Below, piece after piece: positions 46,301 through 54,361 of a stretch of DNA of 54,361 nucleotides. Position 1 is the first letter of the stretch. Every line of letters starts with the position of its first letter. Below the pieces are notes generated by a model that made no database searches, was not told where the DNA came from, and was given only the letters and a program-made list of their open reading frames with translations. Position numbers and translations under genes: made by a program. The stretch covers positions 11,314,778 through 11,369,138 of the forward strand of contig NC_049993.1 of the NCBI RefSeq assembly GCF_000003815.2, read 5' to 3'. The stretch is from Branchiostoma floridae (lineage: Eukaryota > Chordata > Leptocardii > Amphioxiformes > Branchiostomatidae).

Positions 46301-49300
46301 TCTTCCACTGCTCCATCTGCTGCAGCCTTCTCTGTGCCTGTGTGTGCTGCTGGGACAGGACAGACAACTGTTCCTCCAGACTCCCCCGTCTGCCCTGCCT
46401 CACACCAGCCACACCGGGCAGCTCTGGGGAGGGGGCGAACACCGGCACAGGTCTCTGGTGGGGGAAGGGACATACACAGTGAAGTTAGTGAAAAAGTTAA
46501 AATCCTTCCCAAACCAAATGGGCATCAGACAGTGTCCATCTCCATTTCTCTAGCCTTGGACCACAATCATTGTGCCGCTCACTACAGCAGGGGGCTAGTC
46601 CACTGGTAGTGGTGTGTGTGTTCACTCTGTCCCAAATGCTGAGTGTTAAGCATAGAAAGCAGCATGTACCATTTTGTAAGTCAAGGAACCAGTTTGATTT
46701 CCATTTATCCCCCTTTCCAACAAATACATCTACAGTTACTCATAAAACCCAAATACAAAAAACATTGTTTCTCTTTTCCATCAAAATGAAAGGTTCTTAT
46801 CCACATCATCTTAGAAAATCAGCATCAAAATCTGTTTACCATTCATGCACACAAATTTCATATTCCCTTCTCAAACAACTGAATACGAATCTAAGGACAT
46901 ATTCTCCAACAGCTGCATGTACCCGTGCAAAGTACAATGATGTAAGTCTTAAGGTCTTACCCCAGTTTTGCTGGATCCCTGCCCCCCAGTCAGCTGTTGC
47001 CCATAGCTGTCCCTACTGAGGCCTGACTGTGGCAGTGCCACACCATTGACAGCCCCAGAGACAGCCCTGTCTGTAGTGTAGAGATGAGGCTGAGGCAGTG
47101 GTGACGTCCCCAGGCTGTCCCTGCTGCGCTCCACCACACTCACCTCTGTAGGCTGGGAGATGACTATGGAGGCGGTGGGGGTGGGGACTGTGGTACTGGG
47201 CACCTTCCCCAGGGTCCTGTACACCTCCGACACTCGCTGATGCAGGTCTGCCAGACTAGTGGGGACAGGCTGGACTGGTGCTGCTAGGCGAAGGGGTGGA
47301 CTGTTTCAGTTCCAACAGAGGGACTCTATGTTTCTTAAGGGATATGAACATTGAACTTTTATGTCTCTTAAGGGATAGGAACATTCCACCACACTTGAAA
47401 TCACTTGTAGCCTGACCAAATTATTCTAGATTTAGGATTGAGCATGATTAGGTAAAAAATGCTATAATTTTGATTTTGTACTCAAAACAAATTTTCCATT
47501 CAAACTAGATGTACTACAACTCGACTATGAGTATGATACACAAATGGTACCAGTTCCTGCTACCTTGTTGCTGAGGTGCTCTCTGGTCCCTCTGTCTGGG
47601 AGGAGACAGGAGAACAGCTGGCTGCAGAGGTCGGAGGTGAGTGGGGATGGTCTGGGGTGCCATGCTGGCATCTGTGGGGGTTCAAAGAAACATATTCATT
47701 GACGCAACAAAAGTACAGCGACTTTCATAAGGTCTGCTAAAAATATATATGTGAGCAAACAAGTGTATACAATGAAGTACCTACATGAATGCCTACGAAG
47801 AAGTATCAATATATCAGCATGTTGAGTTTAGAGTATCATTTACACTGTTGGTTCTAAGGTCTAAAGGTCTTTGATATAAGCATTTGTACCCTGTTAGAGT
47901 TATCACTTCCAAGGATGTAGTCAAATTTATCTAGTGAACAGACTGTATCAAATTGTTTCGAGCAGACAGAAAGAAATATTATCATATCATGAACAATTCA
48001 TGATAAAGTGATGCTCATCCTCAATCTCATTTGCTTGAATTGGGCAGAATGAACAAAACCTCTGGTCACATGGAATTTTATAATTATCTTCCGACTTCTA
48101 CATTCAAAGACAGATTCCAGACAGACCACACAATGATGGGGAGATTTATGTACTGCTCATACTAGAATCATTTCACTCACAGACAGAAAATGGATAATTT
48201 TATCAAGAAACCAAATATCATTCTCCTTTTCTTACCTTTTGTCCTGAACTTTTGCAGGGATGACATTCATGTTTACATCACTATTACATGTACATGTAAT
48301 AGGCAATGTAATTTACCAAATGATAACAATTCTGTGAAGCCAAACTTAGAACTCGGCGGCGGGTAAACAGATAGAGGGCAATTTGTCTGGACATGACAAT
48401 ATGATTACCTGAAGATTCACTTGGTACAAAACTCTGTGCTGACATTTCTGTGCTGCCATCCATGGATCTATTTCCTGAGCCTTTCATCACTGCATACAGT
48501 GTGTGCTGAATAGATAACAAAACATCAAACTTAAAGCCAAATTATATTTTCAAATGTTTCAGATTAGCACACAAAAATAAACAAAGGTTGCCATCTTATT
48601 AGCTCGCATGAGTTTTAATACACAGGATGTATTTGTCTGTGGCTTGTAGAACTTACAATGAAAGTGATAACAAACCAGTTTAGTTCAATGAACAACTGTG
48701 GAGAAGACAGAAGCTATTATCATCTACAGCTTCATTGTACAGGGAAGTACCCCTAGCACTTTTCACAGCGACCCTTTTCAGCAGCATGCAAGTCAGGTGA
48801 GCAACAACAACCAAAATTCAAACTCATGACCTCTTGGTCCAGACACAGGGTCCCTAACCAACCACTGGACAACATGAACAACACACGCTACTAAAGAAAA
48901 TAGTCTTTCAGCACCCTACCTTAAGATAGTTGATCTGTTCCTCAGTCTTAGCCCTGTACTGATCAAACTCCCCCCTCAGCACAGTGTACTGCTCCTGGGT
49001 ATTTATGATATCCTACAGGAAAACATGAATTTCACATTATACTTATTGGTATCACTTTAGTTACGAGTAATGGTTGGTGTGTTCAAGAAACATTGGCATG
49101 AGCCAACAAGTTTTGACTTTGTACTTACCGCTGTCAGCACATCTACAAGAGCTCTCTGTTCTGCTATCTCCTCCATCAAGTGATGTCTGAGGATGGCTTC
49201 TGAGCGCAGCTGAGATTCACTCTACAGCAGCAGAAACAGACCATTGTCAGGATGTTGTACAAAAGCAAAGTGTGTCAAACTACTTACAATATTCACATTA

Positions 49301-52300
49301 CTACAATCAGATTACCATCTTGTACATTAATAACAACACCTATAGTCATATAGTTCTGTTGGAATAAATAGATAGAGGTAAAGCCATTTTCAGGCCATAC
49401 GGGCAGTGGTGGCATCTGATGCAGGGCTCGAATACACTTTTGGTGTGTGTAAGCTTTTTCTAATGTCAGGGAACAGTGGATTGAAAAGCAACTTGCACTG
49501 GTGCAAGTTTGGTCTGAGAGTACTTGCACCACATCAATTTTATATGCACAAACTTGCCTATGCATGTGGTATTTTGAGCCCTGCAATGTGTCCAGGACAC
49601 AGTATTGTCAATGCTAGAGTCAATGCTTCTCCTTCCACTGCCCTTAACTTCCCGCACAAAAATCAGTTACTTGTTTTAATGAGGAAAGTTGTTTATGACA
49701 TAAGATTCCCCAGGACACAATGTCTAGCTAGGGACACCAGGAATCAAACCCATGACTTCTTCAGTCATTCAGCACCACAAATTAAGAGAGGAGAGCTCTG
49801 ATGCAATAAAAGAAGCTACAGACATGTTGATGAGTCATGTTAGAAAGAGAATACCTCCTTGATGTGCCTTGTGAGTCTGGTGATGGCCTCCAGTAGGGAC
49901 GTGGTGTATCCCCTGAGGGTGGGGGACTTGTGTTGCTGGGGTGGGGGAGGGGTTGGCATACCAGCCTGGTGCTCATAGTCTGCTATCTCAGCTTCTAGGT
50001 TATCCATTACCTTAGAATAAGAAATGTAATTATGTCAAAGAAGGTTAGTCCCCCCCCCCGTAGTGTGGATACCCATAGTACTACATTTTATTTGCACCCC
50101 CTGTAGTGTCCGTACCTCCAGTAGTATCTGTATCCACGGTAGCATCCAATCCCAAAGTACATCTAGTGTCCGTACCCCCAGTAGTGTCCGTACCCCCAGT
50201 AGCGTCCGTTCCCCCAGTAGTGTCCGTACACCTAGTTGTGTCTGTACTCCAAAAGGGTCCGTTCCCACAGTACGCCCATTCCTCGTTAAAGGGGCAAATT
50301 GCTGTCGCACATAAGCAGCGGGCCACAGTTTTCTTTAAAGACACAATGACTACGTATTTTGCCCTTTTCCGTTACAAGTACATGATAGTAATATGCTAAG
50401 CAATGTTTTCCCACCATTGTTAGTTGCCTTTTGGTCGTCCCGGGTAAGGTTTTGCTTAGAAACACGCTAAAAACACGTGTCGGAAATGCTATAAAGGTGA
50501 ATATCGTGGCATTCTGATAATGAAAAGACGTTAGTTCTTTAAATTTTCAGTCATAATTTACATCAACCACTTAGGCCGGCTTGTCACGTGTTGATGAACT
50601 TGTCCAGCAGACGACCTTTTTACGTCAGATGCCGTTTTATTCTTGTCGCCAACTTTTGTATAATTTACGTTACCGAACTTCTGTTGGGTGTAATTCGCTT
50701 ACGAAAAGACATTTTCCGATAATGTTTTCACTGTTTTATCTGCTAAACAGTGGTGTTGCGTAATAAACAAATGACAGAACACATAAAACACGAATGTTGG
50801 AAACATGACTATAACCGCCAATCTCAGGCCGTTTGTCACTTTTTTGATATAATTTACGTTACCATAATAAGTCCCTTAGAATTATAGAAAGATCATTACT
50901 TTTGTACTCATAGGAAAGAATGCTCCCAGATAAGTAATTGCCTGCAGAGTTAATCTTTCCAGAGCTGTTTGTTAAAATTTTATTTATCATTAAAAGCATA
51001 AATATAATTTACGTTACCATATAATTTACGTTACCATTTTTTTTCTTCAACATGTCATCGGATGTTCAGCAAGAGCACATCAACCAAAGACGTATTATCT
51101 GCTGTAATGTTACTGTAGGTGGGCTTGGCTTGCCATAGAGTCACAATGCAGTCTGTCTATATGTTCCTATTTCAGTGAATTTTACGATGCTGGGACTTTT
51201 CATTTCTCATAGGAATGTAGAAATACGAGGGGCGAGTAAGAACAGAAAGAAACAACACCCTGACTCCCGGGATTCGAACCCGCTTCGAACCCGGGCAGCC
51301 GGATCACAAATCGAACGTGCAAACCGTTCGGCCAAAAGGCTTAAGCCATTAGGCGTCTTCGGTTTAGCAGTCCTTGAACACCACTGTTACACTACTCCCC
51401 CTTTTCTTGTCAAGATTCGTCCTCGACTCTCCGAGATCGACATCCCTATGTGGCACATACTAGCCTGTTACTCACAGGGCCGGCGTGGGAACCATTGTAG
51501 AAATTCAGAGGGGCGAGTAAGAACAGAAATAAACAACATCTCGACTCCCGGGATTCGAACCTGCGCCGAACTCGGGCAGCCGGATCACAAATCCAACGTG
51601 CTAACCACAACACCAAAAGCTCAAGAGCTGTTGGCGTGGTCAGTTGGCAGCGCTAGAACCCCACTGTTACAGGAACGATGTTCAAATGATAAACCTGACA
51701 TGCACCAACTTGGAAAGATGCGGGTGTTTATATTGATATCTGATGCTTCAATAATCAACATTACACGGAATGTATAGTACCAAGTTGAATAAATGTATAT
51801 TGGGTTGGACTGAACCAAAATAAACCCCTGTTGTCAAAGTAGACTCATCCAAGTTTGTCGTCATTTTCGCGCGCTTTTTGAAGATCACACGACTGGAATG
51901 ACAGAAATTCATGCTCAACACTGACTGATGAAGTAAGGTACGTTTCAAGCATGTTTGTCTTAAATAGCAACAGAGATTATGATCAGCTAATTATGAAGGT
52001 CAATGTAGTCAAGATTCGTGTCACAGAAATATTTCTCGTTTTACACAGTGGACCCCTTTATATAAACGTACAGACGGCGGTAAATCAGCGACACTATTTA
52101 CGCTAGCGCCACGTTATCTACATTGAGGACTTGTCATTGAGTTATAAGCTCCATGATCAAAAGCATATGGGCTGCAGAAGTTAATAGCTAACTTAAGTTA
52201 AGACTTCACTATCATTAGATGTTCCGAAGTTTTCACCTTTGCTTGTTTAGGTTGGAAATCTTGTTAATTAGAAGCAAACTACTCTTTCAACCAGTCGTGA

Positions 52301-54361
52301 CTGCACAGAATTGATGCACAGAATTGTTTTACATGGACAGACACATGGTTCAAGGCAGAAAGCTATTTGTGAAACCAATCCCACTCTATAAAGTCAAGAT
52401 CTATATAACGTCAGGCATGTCATGTAATCATGTGGCATTAGTATAAAGGGACAGGCTGCCAGGATAACTGTAGAACAGACTGCCTTTACACATGCAGCTC
52501 TCTTTTGGAAAATTCACTTAAGGGTTAATGACCCGCCCCGAGGTGTATATGGTGTCATAACGCCTGGTCCTTTGCTATAACCACCGAATAAAACCACCGA
52601 TGTGAGCGAAGCGAACGAGGTGGTTTTATGAGCATCGACACTGGTGCCGGTGTCGATGCAAATCGACACCGGTGCCGGTGTCGATTCATTCTGACCAATC
52701 ATTCATTCATTCTGACCAATCATTCTGACCAAACCACCTGCCTGGCCTGGATCTTTGTGTTACGGCGTCATAACCAACGTGGAACGGGGCCTTCTGATTG
52801 GTCCGCGGCGCCTGGCTATATGATAATGTTGTTTATAGCCTTGCTCATCAACAAAAGCCTTGTTATACACATATTACACAGTTCTTTCTGCCGGTATTAT
52901 TGAACCACACGATATAAGGTGTATGGATGGACATTTTGTTAGGTAGCACATTCATTCTATATTGATGTGACATTGTGTTTGTTCCACGAACAAAGATTGT
53001 CCTGACATTAAAAAATGTTTTATAAGAAGTGCGATAACTGGTGTTTAGTTTTTTGTCTTTCCAACATCGAAAGCTTGTGCTAGAAAGGCCCAGTCCATCT
53101 GGTGCATGTTGCCATCGCATCATGTCCTGCTATTCCCAAAGACTTGATTAAAGGACGCAAGGACGAAGCGGTTCTGACCTAGAGCGTGTGATTGCGTGAA
53201 TCCTTTGTTACTTAGCATGTATTTAAATAGACCCCGCCAAGATAGAGACCTTGCATATCTTGGGTGTCTTTCCGCAGAGTCCGGGTGGGTATAGGACGAA
53301 CAAGATTATACGGGTATTCCGGATAACAAAGATACACATTTTTACTACTCTGAGTTAGCAACATGAAGATAAGAGGTCCAGCATTATAGACGAACATGAC
53401 CTGATCAGTTCAAATAGAGCCAGTATGTACACTATTCGGCTTTCCTCCAAATGTTAGAGATTCTGTAATTTACGTTACCACAGTTCATTGGCATTTACCT
53501 GTAGAATATATATCGCCTGCTTCCAACCATTTTCATAAATATATTCTATCGCTCTTATCCCATCCTACAGGGTGAAAATTAAGGAGTATTAAACGGTTTG
53601 TCTTCATATCAGAAAAAAAAATATCATTTATTTACTTTTATACAAATGTAGCAAACTTAATAGCTAGTAATTTTGATGATTATTCCGAAACAAATGACAC
53701 GGCGGTTAAATATTTCTCATTGGCGTGTAATTTGAAGGTTTTGGGTTGGAAAATTCGCTAATTTGGCTGTTGTTAATCCACTATTACTTGCTGGAACATT
53801 TCTCTGTGTAGTAATATGCTCTTTATTACGAAATTGTAGGAAAGATGACATGGCCTACTAAAAATCAAATATCTCCAAAATTAAGCGTGTTAGCACCAGA
53901 CAAAAATAGCAAAAGATAGTCGATATAAGTGGTAACAAGTTCATACCAGCAGGTAAGCGTTTTGGACAACTTTATTTTTTACAATTTTCTACCTCCAATT
54001 TTCCCAGTTAATGAGGAATGGGCGAGTAGTGTCTGTACCCCTGGTAGTGTCCATACCCCCACTTTTATCCATACCCCCACTTTTGTCCGTACCCCCAGTA
54101 GTGTCCATATCCCTACAGTAGTAGGGTCTGTACCCCCAGTAGTGTTGATTTCCCCAGTAGTGTCCGTACACCCAGTAGTGTCCGTACCGCTATTACCTCA
54201 TAACAGGCTAAAGCAGTTCCTTCCACTCAAAAGCTTTAAGTAAGAGAAATACTAGTAGCCTGAAAACCTTTCTCTTGATTAAGATCAAGTATCCTCCTTA
54301 CTTGTTTGAGTTCCTCCAGTTTGGTGAGTGACAAAAAGCTGAGGTCCGTGTGGTCCGCTGC
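43371..54361 (-). CDS. SPICE1: SPICE1-like spindle and centriole-associated coiled-coil protein (3' exons)
   Basis: Minus-strand exons join with matching phases: 54361-54302 (runs off the window), 50010-49855, 49221-49129, 49012-48920, 48505-48409, 47671-47564, 47283-46961, 46454-46256, then 44498-44216, 43696-43618 and 43418-43371, with an optional exon at 45435 (separate entry). The run LEELKQVMDNLEAEIADYEH, a TLRGYTTSLLEAITRLTRHI helix, QLRSEAILRHHLMEEIAEQR and ALVDVLTA follow the order of the conserved coiled-coil core of SPICE1 (CCDC52) as I remember it. In vertebrates that protein acts in centriole duplication and spindle architecture. Later exons are Pro/Ser/Thr-rich and look disordered. 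The C-terminus reads IPVNPVGIRPVSK then ASTEDGWFALSSHVS and stops at TAG 43373-43371. The identification rests on remembered similarity, not a search. Confidence 0.75.
44593..45325 (-). repeat. Hierarchical tandem array (48-base unit plus 37-base spacer unit)
   Basis: A 48-base unit (plus strand, starting GCTGATCTGTTGCTATGAT) begins at 44630, 44678, 44761, 44809, 44857, 44940, 44988, 45036, 45084, 45132, 45180 and 45228, with a partial copy at 45311. A 37-base unit (ATCAGAAAGCTGCCCTACTG and more) separates blocks of 2, 3 and 7 copies and also flanks both ends. The last 48-mer of the second and third blocks shares the variant CTGACTGACTGAC. On the minus strand the array is homologous to the 3' end of the adjacent SPICE1-like exon. 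Confidence 0.92.
45323..45435 (-). CDS. SPICE1: SPICE1-like optional exon ending in an in-frame TAG
   Basis: After an acceptor TCTTCAG the frame continues in phase 1 from exon 46454-46256 and encodes a clear coiled-coil (EEQVLQQQIDLLLHKHEEAQ). It then reaches QGLVQQ and a TAG at 45325-45323. Beyond the TAG the frame stays open (QQISLDRQLN) to a possible donor AACA|GTAGGG after 45292. The full segment 45435-45292 would be 144 bases, phase 1-1, joining the next exon in frame. So either the exon is terminal, giving a short isoform, or the TAG interrupts an originally internal exon, or the exon is skipped; direct joining of its neighbours is also in phase. Confidence 0.65.
46040..46215 (-). mobile_element. 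tRNA-like SINE candidate in SPICE1 intron
   Basis: On the minus strand ATGGTGGAGTGGTTTGCTCA resembles a tRNA A-box region, and CGAGTTCGCACCCGGGTCTG downstream resembles a T-arm and B box. The segment lies between exons at 46454-46256 and 45435. No second close copy is in the window. Confidence 0.45.
48281..48302. repeat. Perfect 22-base palindrome with TACATGTA core repeats
   Basis: CTATTACATGT is followed directly by its reverse complement. It is the longest perfect example of the ACATGTACATGT palindromes common in this window and lies about 107 bases downstream (minus strand) of a SPICE1-like exon. Confidence 0.65.
48800..48895 (-). mobile_element. tRNA-like SINE remnant
   Basis: The minus strand reads CCAGTGGTTGGTTAGGGACC then GAGGTCATGAGTTTGAATTT, a plausible degraded A box and B box. 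It lies just downstream of the exon 49012-48920. Confidence 0.4.
49715..49805 (-). mobile_element. tRNA-like SINE remnant
   Basis: The minus strand contains AAGTCATGGGTTTGATTCCT, a B-box-like segment, preceded by TTTGTGGTGCTGAATGACTG. It resembles the remnant at 48800-48895 (GTCATGRGTTTGA), suggesting the same family. Confidence 0.35.
50101..50270 (+). repeat. 18-base minisatellite, array 1
   Basis: About nine units of consensus GTAGTGTCCGTACCCCCA lie just inside the large SPICE1 intron. Clean copies start at 50103, 50181, 50199 and 50217. The frame reads PPVVSV on the plus strand and TGGTDT on the minus strand, which explains long spurious open frames. The same unit recurs 4 kb away. Confidence 0.88.
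51215..51395 (-). mobile_element. tRNA-derived SINE, copy 1
   Basis: The minus strand carries TTGGCCGAACGGTTTGCACG (A-box region), then TTTGTGATCCGGCTGCC and GGGTTCGAATCCCGGGAG (T arm and B box), then a 3' tail ending TTCTTACTCGCCCC. This copy has a short internal duplication of TTCGAACCCG at 51273 and 51284. The sequence is tRNA-like but with extra bases between the arms, so it is a SINE head, not a functional tRNA. Confidence 0.75.
51496..51674 (-). mobile_element. tRNA-derived SINE, copy 2
   Basis: This is a second copy in the same orientation, 100 bases from copy 1. It shares TTTGTGATCCGGCTGCCC, GGTTCGAATCCCGGGAGT and the TTCTTACTCGCCCC tail. Its 5' part reads GGTGTTGTGGTTAGCACG. The copies differ at many sites, so they are separate insertions or an old duplication. 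Confidence 0.75.
52528..52740. repeat. Fold-back segment with nested hairpins
   Basis: ATAAAACCACC (52588-52598) pairs perfectly with GGTGGTTTTAT (52619-52629) around a 20-base loop containing GAGCGAAGCGAACGA. Just downstream, CGACACCGGTGCCGGTGTCG and a similar imperfect copy flank GATGCAAATC, forming further GC-rich hairpins near 52636-52685. Repeats of ATTCATTCTGACCAATC follow. This looks like a small fold-back or MITE-type element; the ends are not defined. Confidence 0.55.
54025..54190 (+). repeat. 18-base minisatellite, array 2
   Basis: This is the same GTAGTGTCCGTACCCCCA unit in the same orientation as array 1, with about nine copies, near the other end of the same intron. It follows TTAATGAGGAATGGGCG (54008-54024), whose inverted counterpart follows array 1 at 50273-50289 with one mismatch. 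Confidence 0.88.

Larger units (their letters stand above)
50650..53480 (+). repeat. Five dispersed copies of a 14-base motif
   Basis: TAATTTACGTTACC occurs at 50661, 50850, 51005, 51022 and 53466, all on the plus strand and within the one large SPICE1 intron. Two are adjacent (17 bases apart). I do not see it elsewhere in the window. Confidence 0.8.
50290..54007 (-). other. Interior of the large SPICE1-like intron
   Basis: The exon frames at 54302 (phase 0, ending Gln) and 50010 (phase 0, starting Val-Met-Asp) join directly, so the whole 4.3 kb between them is intronic. It holds repeats and SINE copies listed separately. I see no conserved frame; the 200-codon open frame at 51175-51777 is made of the two SINE copies. 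Confidence 0.65.

Noticed and set aside
50035-50399. Open frames reading PPVVSV or TGGTDT repeats
   Set aside because: They are translation artefacts of the 18-base minisatellite; the same happens at 53929-54243.
51230-51350. A functional tRNA gene
   Set aside because: The B box is perfect, but the arms cannot be folded into a standard cloverleaf and a second diverged copy with a shared tail shows it is a SINE.
51175-51777. 200-codon plus-strand open frame in the SPICE1 intron
   Set aside because: It runs through both SINE copies and intron sequence, and its internal similarity is only that of the SINEs.

Overview
The window looks like a chordate nuclear genome, most likely a cephalochordate (amphioxus). 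The genes are split into many small exons with GT-AG introns and interrupted by tRNA-derived SINE-like copies, minisatellites and a 100-base run of N. The palindrome TACATGTA recurs throughout. The species is an inference from gene content and repeat texture; no species-specific marker was tested.

The plus strand from 426 to 42284 carries most of one very large gene, the amphioxus counterpart of SVEP1 (polydom). I could join 29 exons with consistent splice phases. They give 3925 codons plus a stop, with the N-terminal von Willebrand A/HYR part lying upstream of the window. The order is: basic linker, three GCC2/GCC3 (ephrin-receptor-like) domains, six EGF domains, a pentraxin domain, two sushi (CCP) domains, one EGF, a long sushi array, five sushi exons, three EGF domains, and a short basic tail. 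The long array sits in a single 7245-base exon (30492-37736) with 41 whole sushi domains and one half domain. Its last part is a tandem array of a two-domain, 348-base unit.

Two unrelated genes lie inside SVEP1 introns on the opposite strand. At 5019-6935 is a single-coding-exon leucine-rich-repeat transmembrane protein. At 13607-22042 is a two-coding-exon secreted coiled-coil/olfactomedin-domain protein. Both start codons sit a few bases after a splice acceptor, so both probably have upstream non-coding exons.

The minus strand from 54361 down to 43371 holds the 3' part of a coiled-coil gene that I identify as SPICE1 (spindle and centriole-associated protein 1). It meets SVEP1 tail to tail, with poly(A) signals about 120 bases apart. 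One of its exons carries an in-frame TAG exactly where homology begins to an adjacent 0.7-kb tandem array. The array seems to be built from copies of that exon's 3' end and its splice donor. The large SPICE1 intron (50011-54301) contains two arrays of one 18-base minisatellite, two SINE copies, a fold-back element and five copies of a 14-base motif.

I see no CRISPR, prokaryotic or viral gene content. The notable points are the sushi dimer array, one sushi domain lacking exactly one disulphide pair, and the exon-derived satellite with its stop codon.
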